From NCBI RefSeq assembly GCF_042453785.1, contig NC_091673.1, positions 2,549,501 to 2,613,500 on the forward strand: 64,000 bases of DNA, given 5' to 3'. The stretch's first letter is position 1. Each line of letters starts with the position of its first letter. Below the pieces are notes generated by a model that had not been told where the DNA came from, did no database searches, and saw only the letters and a list, made by a program, of their open reading frames with translations. This stretch comes from Malus domestica. Its lineage: Eukaryota > Streptophyta > Magnoliopsida > Rosales > Rosaceae. The position numbers were made by a program, and so were the translations under genes. This document shows, one piece after another, positions 36,636 through 47,047 of the stretch.

Positions 36636-38635
36636 TTAGAAGCCATGTTGAAATCGATTGATCGAAGGAGGAGTCCCTGCGTAGCCCCTGCTCCAATTCA
36701 ATCCTTCTTCCTGATTCACGTGCAGCGATCCGTCTTTACCACCACCACCACTACCACTACCTCCACCGCCTCCTGGTCCCACAGGCGCCCCAATGCAAGT
36801 GTAGTTGGTGGACTCCGCCGGTGCCACTCCGTAGTTTACATTTGGGTTGCCGTATGAAGGAGTGCCAGTAGTGCTGTTGCTAAGAACATGTCCAACGTAA
36901 TAGTCATTGACTTGATGATGAGGGTAATGGGAAGAAGCAGGGTAGGACATGGGCCGCGACGCAGACGGATATAAGTAGGGTTGAGGCGGTTGTACTTGTA
37001 CGCCTCCCTGCGGTGCCGGTACCGGTGGCGGCGGTATAAGGGTGTTTGATGAAGAACCAGAAAAAATTCTTGGTGGGAATCTGAGAGGTAATGTTGGATC
37101 AACACCACCAATGTTGTTGCCTGCAGCAGCCGGATGATGATACCCTCCTGGGGGAATCGGATGGCAGCATCTATAATAATATCAAACCCAGCACACAAAT
37201 CAAATCACACTGAATGAATAAATTAGTATATAAGCAACTATTTTATTTACTTTTATACAAAAACATTTTTTATACTAAAATAATCTGAAGAAGATTCGAT
37301 AAGTGCGGAGGGAGAGGACACTGGCTTGCATTACCAACTAATTTGTTAAAAGAAAAGGAAGAGAAATTAAAGCATAAAATTACATACCCTAGGTGAGGAG
37401 GGGCGGCTAGGTTATCGTTATTGAAAACCAACTGACGAGCCCGGTTTAGTTGTTCTGTCTCCCTTTCTGATGACCATTCCAACACACAAATCAAATCACA
37501 AATTAATAAATATATATATATAGGGATCAGATCCTCTCCTGAGCTAATGGTGAAGATTCTTCTGAGCCAGTTTATCGGGCCGTTCAAATTTTATTTAACG
37601 GTTATAATTATTATAATTTTAGAGAGACTCCCTGTTTGTAACCGTTAGATAAAATTTGAACGGCTTAATGAGCTGGTTCAGGAGAATCCTCACTCTTAGC
37701 TCACGAGACGATCCTGATCCATATATATAGCTACGAATCCAGAACCAAAAATAAATACATAATTAATAAGCAGATGAACTTTAAATGACCAAGCAAGCAT
37801 ATCAGCAAAAGAAAACAAACGATCAAATCAAATCACAAACTTTCTTTTCCTCATAGATAATGGAATGACCGAGGACACTTCATGGCTGGAATCATTGATG
37901 ACAATATAAAATTTATACTTTGCTGAAAAGCTGCTTTTGAATTTCTTGTAAAAATTGAATTTATTAAGAGAAACGAGGAGGGAGTACCTTGACGGTGGCG
38001 GTTCATGTGTCCCCCGAGGGCCTGAGATTTGCAGAACTTGAGGGAGCAAAACCTACACTCGTAGACCTTCCCGCTCTCGTCTTTTCCATCTTTTGCATTG
38101 CTTTTCTTTTTTCTGTAGCTGCCTGCAACTATGTGAAACCCCCAATCAACAAACAAAACAAAAGCAACTTCGATAAGCTCATCAATTAATTCAAGCCCAT
38201 AATCTCCTTTTAGAGCTAGTGGGGGGTACTTGAAGAGAAAAAACAAAACAAGAAAAATGCATCTTTAGACAATAATACAAATTTAAGGGTTATTTGGTTT
38301 TGCCTTTGTTTAGTTTGGGGAATGGAAGTAGGATATCAGAAAATTGAAAAGTACCGGAGGAGCTGTCGTCGGCAACTTGTTTGCCATCCCTGCCGAAATG
38401 ATCCTCAGGCAAGTTGTTGAGGTCTAGTGGGTTTCCTTCGTCAGGTCGCCTACAAATCCATAAATATATAAAAGATTCTTAAAAAAAGACCAATAATAGT
38501 ACTGCTGTTTAACTTTAAAAATGATATATATACACACACAAAGTAGTAGTATACAAAAAAGGGCAGGAGGAAAATTAAGGAGAAGGGGAAGAGAAGCAAG
38601 CAGCAGGTGAGAAAAGTGTGGGGGAAGACCTACAT
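36636..38635 (-). CDS. JAG: JAGGED-type C2H2 zinc-finger transcription factor, five exons, intact
   Basis: Minus-strand exons 38634-38635, 38355-38449, 37988-38122, 37388-37466 and 36636-37170 join into 846 nt (281 aa). The start codon is split: exon 1 ends in AT and exon 2 begins with G. The protein begins MRPDEGNPLDLNNLPEDHF with an EAR-type repression motif (DLNNLP, residues 10-15). A single C2H2 finger has C55, C58, H71 and H75 with the plant core QALGGH and the JAG signature CRFCSLKFCKSQALGGHMNR. It is followed by ETEQLNRARQLVF. The C-terminal half is Pro/Tyr/Gly-rich with a GGGGGSGSGGGG run and ends PSINRFQHGF. JAGGED promotes lateral-organ growth and blade shape by repressing cell-cycle inhibitors and patterning genes. 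Intron 3 carries a MITE. The 5' leader has a long GA/CT tract. NUBBIN-type paralogues are the main alternative. Confidence 0.92.
37524..37720. mobile_element. Mutator-like hairpin MITE, family A (copy 4), in JAG intron 3, 10-bp TSD
   Basis: Inverted ends GGATCAGATCCTCTCCTGAG and GAGACGATCCTGATCC with inner pairs CTGAGCCAG and CTGGTTCAGGAG. The flanks 37514-37523 and 37721-37730 are both ATATATATAG. The core has the family palindrome CAAATTTTATTTAACGG...CCGTTAGATAAAATTTG. It lies between exons 3 and 4 and does not touch a splice site. Confidence 0.88.
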
Positions 38636-38686
38636 GGTACCGACAGAGAAAGACAGAAATGAAAATGTGAATGTGAGGCGAAGAAG

Positions 38687-38688
<2 letters not shown>

Positions 38689-38746
<58 letters not shown>
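38689..38746. repeat. (TC)n microsatellite, in the JAG 5' leader
   Basis: About 29 TC units, which read GA on the JAG coding strand, 54 to 111 bp upstream of the split start codon. A short TC run recurs at about 38902-38921. Confidence 0.95.
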
Positions 38747-38748
<2 letters not shown>

Positions 38749-39230
38749 ATGGGAAGACGGATAACTAAAGCTTTTAGAAAATTATAAGACTTTCAGTTTG
38801 AGACTGCAATATAGAGGCTAGTTGAGTGATGGTGGAAGAAAAAGAGCTTTGAAAGTTCTCTATCAGTTTCTCTGCCAAACCCCTTTGGACTCATCTATAT
38901 CTTCTCTCTCTCTCTCTCTCGTAATAAAATTATAATAAAAATGAAAGAACAAAGCTAGCTGAGACAGTAGTACTGGGTCTCGTGACTTAAAAAAGGAGGT
39001 ACTGCGGCGGAATGGAGATAAGAGAGAGGGCATTAGGCTTTAGGTTATCGTCTAAGTGTCATTTGGTTAGGTTGAGACTTGAGAAGGACGAGGCTCTTAA
39101 GTTTTTCCTTTACTGTCAAATGTGCCCTTCTGCTATCTGTCTCTCCACATATTCCTTTGGTTTGTGTTTACAAACATACCTTAACCCTAATAAAAACATA
39201 CCTAAACTTTAATACAAACATATTTAGTCG

Positions 39231-39395
39231 TTAGTACTATGGTCTAGTGATATTTCTTCACTTGTAAGTGAGAGGTCTTAGGTTCGATTTTCGCCAAAGG
39301 TGAATTTGAATCACATTATTGCTAGTCCATTGAGAGGCTAAGCCTACCCCCTCCTCTTAGTGTAGATAATATCGTGTGTTCAAAAAATAAAAAAT
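39231..39395 (+). mobile_element. tRNA-derived SINE
   Basis: Head TACTATGGTCTAGTGATATT resembles a pol III A box and AGGTTCGATTTTC (about 39280) a B box, at tRNA-like spacing. It continues AAGGTGAATTTGAA, GAGAGGCTAAGCCTACCCCC, GTAGATAATATCGTG and an A-rich tail. Part of it recurs in reverse at 34990-35147. Confidence 0.75.
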
Positions 39396-39553
39396 AAAAA
39401 AACCAACTCAATTGTACAACAAAAAATTTATTAAATTAATTAAAAAAGTTACACCTAGCCAAGAGGATTATAGATCTAAAATATTCACTAATCTATGCTA
39501 TAATATATACATAAACTAAAAATTAAAAATGAAATCGTTATCAAATGTTCGCT

Positions 39554-39676
39554 TAATTTATGAGTGTTATGCATATGTAACTTATTTTTCAAAGTTTCAA
39601 GCTTTTTAATTTATGAGTGTTATGCATATGTAACTTATTTTTCAAAGTTTCAAACTTTTTAATTTATGAGTGTTCG
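39554..39676. repeat. Tandem repeat, 54-bp unit, about 2.3 copies
   Basis: Unit AATTTATGAGTGTTATGCAT...AACTTATTTTTCAAAGTTTC...CTTTTT occurs twice almost identically, then partially. Confidence 0.85.
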
Positions 39677-40409
39677 CTTATATAACGAATGATATTCCTC
39701 TAGATAACTGCAAGACCAAGACCATTTTACTTTATTTACCAACAAAAACATAGAAGACCATTTAACCTAATATAATCATAAATTTGCAGTTATTGTTATT
39801 TTACCATATACTCACTGCAGATCAAATAACTAAGCAAGCTAGCCTACAAGTGCACATCTTCTAATTACATAAGTACCTGATCAGCAGAATGTTCGTCATA
39901 TGTATCAGTTAATTAATTAACATGAAGAGCATTATAGAGATTATATGGTCCACTTGTAGCTAATTAAATCCCTCTCCTGGGGGCATATATATGTATATAT
40001 CTTTGTACTGCGATGGATCATGGAAGTGTTACTTTCAGTGTCTGATTAATGTCAGTATTTTTATGATCCAAGTAGGGATGGGCACAACTCCACCCAATGT
40101 CTTGTTTTATTCTTTAAAGGTATCTAGTTTGGTTGATCATCTTCTTTTTCGAGCAACGTGGAAACACAAAAGAAACTAAAGCTGGTAATGTTCATACAAT
40201 TTAGACAAATGATCTACTTAAAACCTAACTAAAACTGAACGAGATCCACTTAGACTAACGTGCATGCATTCTAACAAACTAAACGATGATCAGAAGACGA
40301 TGACCTTAATGACAATGTATAATCTAATTAATCAAGTTATAAATTATATGACGGAGAGTATAGATAGCTAAAAGAGAAGTATGAAAATGGCCACCATAAT
40401 ATACCGCCC

Positions 40410-40412
<3 letters not shown>

Positions 40413-40448
<36 letters not shown>
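40413..40448. repeat. (GT)n microsatellite
   Basis: About 18 GT units in intergenic DNA. Confidence 0.93.
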
Positions 40449-40451
<3 letters not shown>

Positions 40452-40659
40452 GAATTATATATATGTACATTATGGATTACATATATACATACATATATAC
40501 TCAGGTGGGTTCATGGACCACACTAGGCCGTGTAGGTCTTGACTTGAGGGGGATCGATCATTCGGACTGGTAATACAAATTTGTAAAGTCCGGCCATGCA
40601 AGCATGCATCGGCCGTGCATCCAAATACTGCAAAATTATATCCCTAATTACATAAGGTG

Positions 40660-40780
40660 GGAACCGGATTCCCTCCGGATCCAATAAAACTGAGTCTGCT
40701 GAGCACGTTATCCGGACCGTTGAAATTTGATTCAACGGCTACAAACAAAAACTCTCTAAAAGTTATAATAATTGTAACCG
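40660..40780. mobile_element. Family A MITE, right arm missing
   Basis: GGATTCCCTCCGGATCC, then TTGAAATTTGATTCAACGGC and AAAGTTATAATAATTGTAACCG match the left arm and core of family A. TAAGGTGG occurs on both sides (40652-40659 and 40781-40788), so a TSD seems kept although the right terminal repeat is gone. Confidence 0.6.
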
Positions 40781-41185
40781 TAAGGTGGTAGTGCATGCAC
40801 TCGCCATTCTGCCAAACATCAAACATCCTCTTTCATTTTCTAAAAATCTAGGAAAATCGTATATTCATCATGATTTCCAGTCAAACATAGTGAAGGAAGA
40901 GCACATGCATCAACTAATTTCAGAAGGGGATCTACAACTCCTGCTCATTTGTCATGGCCATTTATTATAATTTTTTTGTGTTCATTCTTGGGGCTGGTGG
41001 CCTGAATATAAAGAATATTGACCATCAAAAAACAAATTATTAAATTAAAAAAACAAAATTTGGCACAAAAATAAAGGAAAGCAGCTTCTTTTTAAAAGTA
41101 AGGGAAACTGTGAAAGTCAATATTGAAAAGTGCTTTTGGGTTTAATTTATTCGTTCTGATTTCTAGATGGTATCTCATTACACGG

Positions 41186-41263
41186 AGGCCCATACTGGCC
41201 CGTTGGATACTTCAAGCCCAATAAGTGAACTTTTGGTTGTTCATATTAGGCCCAAATGGCCCA
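41186..41263. promoter_or_regulatory. Cluster of GGCCCA (site II-like) motifs
   Basis: AGGCCCA, TGGCCC, AAGCCCA, AGGCCCAAATGGCCCA lie within 80 bp. TGGGCC/T (site II) elements are TCP-binding sites common in promoters of housekeeping genes. They lie about 0.9 kb before the first surviving ASADH exon, so they could mark an old promoter. A similar cluster is at about 9795-9875. Function is inference. Confidence 0.3.
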
Positions 41264-42181
41264 TGAAACTTGATCTGTAAATAACATTCACACTTTAAAC
41301 GGTGCTACAATTTGATACCTATATCCATTTGCATCTCCATTTTTTTCAATCAAATAGTAACATGTGACGAGAACATTGTTCCCTTTTAAAGGTCATTCTC
41401 GTCATTTACTCGATTATGATCTCGTTACGATAAGTTATAGAGAAAATGGGAAAATTTTGATCTCTGTTAAGGGAAAATTTAACTCAAGGACAGAGCTCCT
41501 TGGTTTCGTGTTTGTATTAGTTGCGATAAATGATGGGTATTAAGTATTTTTATGGCACGTCTTAAATTCAATTCTCAACGTTGAATAATTACACGATGGT
41601 GGATAGAAAATGTTAAAATGTTTTTATGAATTTTTTTAGCCCCGGGGGTTCTCATTGCTAACCCAAATTGCTCCACCATTATTTGTTTAATGGCTGTCAC
41701 CCCTCTCCATCGCCATTCTAAGGTTGGCAATTTTTTTTTTTCCTTTTTTTCTTTTGTGATTTTGGATGTTTTGAAACTTTTTGAAGAACGGATCCTCAAA
41801 TCGTGTCCGTTTATCGTACATCGTGCGATCAGTTTTTGTCAAATACTATTCATATTTAATTTTAAATAAAATTATTTAAAATGATTTATGACTTCATGAT
41901 ATACGATGAACGAATATAATTTGAGGATCTCGTTCCTTTTTGAAATGGGTTTTGGTTGTGGAGCTATAAAGTTGATTGCTTTGCTGTCGTTATGAGATTT
42001 TTGTGCATTTTTTTCGGGTTTGTTTTGAAATCGGGTTTTCTTGAGTTTGTTTCTTTGAACTACAAAGTTATTTGTTTTGGAGTTATATTTGGATTTTATA
42101 TGTGAATTTTTAATTGGGGTTTTGTGAAATTAATCGAGTTACATTGGGTTATGCTTTATGAATCGTTTTCATGTAAAACGA

Positions 42182-45100
42182 ATGGTGGTTAGCACGTATC
42201 AGGCTGCTAGTGGAGCTGGTGCTGCCGCCATGAGAGAGCTTGAGCTGCAAACTAAGGAGGTTTCTTATTTACTCTCATGATTTTGGTCGTCTTTTTTTTT
42301 TTTTTTTTTTTTTTTCTCCGGTTTCCGTTTTAAGTAATGTAATTTAATTTCTATATAAAGGTCCTGGAAGGGAAGCCGCCGACGACTAAGGTATTCTCGC
42401 GGCAGGTAGGTCTATTTGTTGTGAATTATTCAAGTTTGTTGTGGAAATTAAAAGTTTTTTCCATGATGCATCATTGAACCATACGCTTGCCTTTGCCTGT
42501 TGCAGTATGCGTTTAATTTGTTTTCGCACAACTCGGCAGTTCTTTCAAATGGATACAATGAAGAGGAAATGAAACTAGTCAAGGAGACACGAAAAATATG
42601 GGTTAGTTTCTTTACGATTTTCATCAGTCAGAGTAATTTAATTGGAAAGCAGCTTGTAAGTTTGGAGATTCTAATAACATAGGTGTCTGTATCATTTATT
42701 CGTTGTCCATTTCCTCAGAGTGACAATGATGTCAAGGTAACTGCCACATGTATACGAGTTCCTGTCATGCGGGCACATACTGAGAGTATAAATCTTCAGT
42801 TTGAGAACCAACTTGATGAGGTAATACCACAATGCTGTTTTTTATGTAGTTTTAAGGCATCAATGACTTTCGCCTTACAAATCTTCAGTTAAGCATTGCA
42901 TGACGATTTGTTTGTCTCTTGCGATTTTAGGCACTCTTGTATCCTATATAGTGAAGTAATGAGACATTCTTGAAGGTGTTAAGATGCCTATCTGAAATTT
43001 TATCCCTGTTTGTTAGCCATATGTGTAAGAATATGAGTATGAGATAGAGAAGTTTTAGGACCGGCTATAGGTGTTCAATTAGATAGAAAAGTCTTTGATA
43101 GAGATTTTTACTACTTATGTGAACGGGCTTAAATCTCCTATTTTACTTGCAAGAATCACAAGGTTATTGTAGTATAAACGGATTTCGCAAGGTCATCTCC
43201 ACAGGGATTATTAAATAATTCGAACTAATCAGATTCCATTTAATTATTGTAAAGTAGAAATTGAAGTGATTGATTTTATAACCTAATTAAAATAAAAACG
43301 AATTTAATGAATTAAAATAAACAATCTGCAATATTAGGACTAGAGAGAAGAAAACAGTTATGAGAAAATCAAATTAAGAAACCACTAGGGTTCCAGCATC
43401 ACCTAGCAATCCTATGAATTTTTACCCATTACTTATGATCTATACATGCTACTTTGAAGGTTAGATTTTCCTAATTCATATTCTACTTGGAACCTCCAAC
43501 ATAGAACGTATATCTAACATGCAACCCGTCCGGACGTTCGGATCAAATCTGAACATGAAAGACTCATTATGCTTTATGAAAATCCTTTGAAAAACCATGC
43601 AATCCTTAAGACGTGATATTCATCCTAAGTGAAATTACAATTATTAATCACAAGAAGCCAGTGTCAATTTCAGGGAACCTTCCGACCAAAATTGCATCAA
43701 ATTACTTTTCTAAAAATCCTAATGGTGATCAGGCATTAAAACAATTAGATAGTTTTTATCCCGGTGATTTACAATTCAAAGTACGCATGCAATCAATCAT
43801 AAGAAATTAAATAAAAATCACATATTCATGCTAAGGCTCAAGGCTTCGCCCTAGCAAAAGAAATTAGTTCCGCATATTCATAATTGAAATCATAGAAATA
43901 TCTATTAAGAAAAGGATTGAAAACACCTTCAAGTAGAAAATCTTCAAAACCCTAGCACTTCTCTCTGTCTCCAATATTGCATAAAATAAAGCGTCCAAAA
44001 ATTGTAGACGGCCAAGCAATATATTTGCTAAGCCACCACACAAACCCTAATCCCCCTAAAGACAAACATAACCCTAAATTAAAATAGTAAAAATTCGTCC
44101 AAAATCTGAACAGCCACGTTTTGACCATAAGCTGCTCCAAAACTGGCCCAATATAGCTGGATTTAATGTTTGGAATATTCTGAACACTTCTTCAGAAGGC
44201 CACGAACCCATCCGAGGTCATCTTGGGCTCCAAAAACGCAATTTAAGCCCAAAAACGTCATTTTCTAGCACTGCGCACTGCTTCTTTATTTTATCGCCAG
44301 AAAATAACCGCTTGGTGAAAAAATCCCAAATTTTGATACGATCAAGCTAAGTGACTCACGAACGTTCTCCAACTGGAATTACTCCAAAATTCGTCCATTT
44401 GATCCTGTTTTGCTCCATAGGAAATCGAAAGTCCTATATTGAAAATACAATTCAAAGTATCAAAATTCTTCCAAAATATTAACCAAAATATACTAAGATT
44501 AGGGTAAAATATATAATATAAAATCTACTCATCAGTCTTGTTAATAAAAGGAATGCTAATCCTTTTTAAAGAGGGATTTTGTACAACATTGAGATCAGAA
44601 CAAGGAAACAAGGCATTTGTTTCCTATATGGATTTTGATAGGGAATCCTAATAAGTTATGGTAAAGATTATATGTATATATAGTAGCCTCTCTTCTCACA
44701 GTACGCTCAGATTTTGGACTTAATCCTATTTGTAAGTCGAGCTCTTGATAATCTGCTAGAGAAGAGAAGGCACACTGAAAGCTTGCTGCTATGGCTTCGG
44801 GTTCTGCAACAGGTGCAGGTATGTTCTTCTTGCTGATTTTCTCACATACATAAACTGAATATTTCTAAGTTGTAGTTCATGTTTTGGTCTTGGTGATTAT
44901 GTTCTTTAGTCTTACAATATGTTCATGCCTGAGGGACTCAGTGCCAAGCATTATTGAGTTTTAAATTCCTGCTGAATTTTCTGACGGTCTTATGAATTTC
45001 TATTTATTTACTCTTTTTTTTTTCACGTCCAGGACACAGCAAGGGAAATTCTGAAGAAATCGCCTGGACTGGAGGTTATTGATGACCGGACAGCGAATAA

Positions 45101-45338
45101 CTTCCTACACCATTGGAGGTGTCAAACAAAGGCGATGTTGCAGTAGGCAGAATTCGCCGTGATGTGTCCCAAGAGGGGAACTATGGGTAAGGGTAACGGT
45201 ACAAAATGCTCTCTTTCTAACTGTATATTTCGACAAGCCACTAATGGCATTTTTCTACGCAGGTTGGATATCTGTGTCTGCGGTGATCACAAGGGAGCTG
45301 CACTTAATGTTGTTCAGATTGCCGAGATGTCGATATAG
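42182..45338 (+). pseudogene. Aspartate-semialdehyde dehydrogenase pseudogene 1, 5'-truncated
   Basis: Exons: 42182-42259 (MVVSTYQAASGAGAAAMREL), 42361-42405 (VLEGKPPTTKVFSRQ), 42506-42601 (YAFNLFSHNSAVLSNGYNEE), 42719-42820 (VKVTATCIRVPVMRAHTES), 45033-45186 and 45263-45338 (LDICVCGDHKGAALNVVQIA, then EMSI and stop). These match the C-terminal half of plant ASADH, the plastid enzyme of the aspartate pathway to Lys, Thr, Met and Ile. The N-terminal NADP-binding half and the catalytic Cys region are absent upstream. In the fifth exon a missing base before TPLEVSNKGDVAVGRIRRD shifts the frame. A QVR-like tripeptide is missing after CGD. The intron before 45033 holds a solo LTR. Splice sites are otherwise well kept. 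Confidence 0.88.
43096..44534 (-). mobile_element. Solo LTR, 1439 bp, 5-bp TSD, in an intron of ASADH pseudogene 1
   Basis: The element begins TGATAGAG and ends CTCATCA; the flanks 43091-43095 and 44535-44539 are both GTCTT. No gag, pol, primer-binding site or second LTR is seen, so it is best read as a solo LTR left by LTR-LTR recombination. Reading on the minus strand (TGATGAGTAGATTTTATATT at the start) resembles LTRs of plant retroelements I have seen, without a firm family. A 65-codon frame inside is not a gene. Confidence 0.75.
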
Positions 45339-47047
45339 TTAAATTTCAAGGGCGATGTGTTTCTACATAAATCTATTTGAGAGGTGAGATGAAGTGATTT
45401 GAGTTGATTCTGTTTTAGTCTTCAGATGTAGGCACATGTTCAAATCGAGCAAATTAAGGCAGTTTCATTGTTTATTTTTGTAGAATAAGATATTAGCAGC
45501 CGACCTCACATAGTAAGATACGACTTTATTATTGTAGAATAAGATATTAGGCTTATCAGTAATTCATTTTCAAGTGCAATTGTTAGCATAATATCCTTCC
45601 TTCTAGAGGGGGAATTTTGTTATAATGATCTTGTACTTTAAGAGAATATTTCACTCTCTTGCTTTTTTTTTTCTCTGGACAAAACTATTTTCTAGACCTC
45701 TATAATGTAGAGAAAGGGATATTTGAACATGGGTGTCAAGCACACTGCTCAAGCCAAAAGGCCCAACCGATGTCCGCGTTCTCTTGCTTTCTTCAGGCAT
45801 ATAGAATTGGTGATGCTCCAAAGTAGGTTATTGACTCCTTTCGGAGCAAGTACCAACTTTCCAAAAAGTACCCTAAAAAAATTTCTAATGCTTTTAGACA
45901 TCCTCACTCAATCAACTCAATCAAGTATATGCTCTCAACCTTGCTCACCAAGGGCCAAAGTACCCTTCATGGGAGGTATTTGCCCATATCACATTTGAGA
46001 TTCTGGAAAGTTATTGGCCAAAACTTCTCCTTGGGGCTGACCTTAGGATTGGTCCAAAACTTCCAGAAGGTTCTTGGCCGTATTGTTCAATTCATCATTA
46101 GGAGCCCAATTAAGAGTTAATCACCCTGTAACACCAATTTGATTTATGAACTTTTAAGTACAAAACTATAAAATTCAAACTTATAAAAATACAAATTATG
46201 TTACATGCAATCGTAATAGTTGAAATTTATTGCATGTGGTCCAATATCCTAGTGGATACGGTGTCGAGTTTCCACCTATACTTCCAGGTTCGAAACTAAT
46301 ACAGTTGAAATTTACCTATGCTGAGTTGTGAATAAAAGAAATAGAATGACAGAAATCGATTATGCCTATACTTTTTGGTGTGGGTGCGATCCCCATCGTT
46401 TTCTTTCATTCTAATAACTAACTATCTCACTCACTCACTAATATCGCAATACTATATAAATGACAAGAATAAAACAATCCATCATCATCTTGCTACGTGT
46501 CATCGTGTAATCTTCACAATATGAGGATTTGCTGTCGCTGCGAAGCAGGAGATCATGACACTCGTTATTCTACACATTTGGCGCCTAACAGGAAGACAGA
46601 GAGGAAAGCGTACCTAGGATAACTGGGGTGACAAGGTTTCTTCTTTTATTCTGCTACAACTGCAACAAGAAGTTAATTACAGTGCATATGATGGACCTAT
46701 ATATATACACAGGTGAGCTTCATTGGCTTTGCTCCTCACAACAATACAGCAGCATTAATTTTGTTGGTAAAAATCTCAGTGCTCATACATATTTCAAATT
46801 CAAGGTACCACCCTTTTTCTAGTCGATAATTCTATTTGGACATACAAAAACCGAAACTTTTTAATAGGTTGTGTTAGCAAGTTAGTCTTTGTGTGTCTAA
46901 ATATCGTTACTCTTTTCTCATTTGCAGCATTAGCAATCATTTTATTGTATTTCCAAGTATTTTATGCATAGGGATATTGCAAAGAGTTCGTAGTTTTTAA
47001 TTTCAATTTGTACTTGTGAAACAGCAGTTGCCATCAATACTATCAAC
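45339..47047. other. Intergenic and upstream region of RDR1a
   Basis: No gene recognised. A small repeat (TAGAATAAGATATTAG twice) lies at 45480-45555. Around 46225-46310 a B-box-like GGTTCGAAACT occurs without a clear SINE body. Just before the RDR1a ATG a CAG at 47022-47027 may be the acceptor of a 5'-UTR intron. Confidence 0.45.

Larger units (their letters stand above)
38750..42180. other. JAG upstream region and intergenic DNA
   Basis: No gene recognised. It holds a SINE (39231-39395), a 54-bp tandem repeat (39554-39676), a GT microsatellite (40413-40448), a family A MITE remnant (40660-40780) and a cluster of GGCCCA motifs (41186-41263). The frame at 39012-39212 has no visible family features. 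Confidence 0.5.

Noticed and set aside
36836..37198. 120-codon minus-strand frame overlapping JAG exon 5
   Set aside because: Wrong frame of the JAG exon; the JAG frame joins in phase with all other exons and ends in the expected C-terminus.
43613..43810. 65-codon frame
   Set aside because: Lies within the solo LTR; no retroelement domain.
45723..46120. Two overlapping plus-strand frames and TTCTGGAAAGTT / CTTCCAGAAGGTTC words resembling heat-shock elements
   Set aside because: No conserved protein features. The heat-shock-like words are isolated and not next to a gene start; probably repeat debris.
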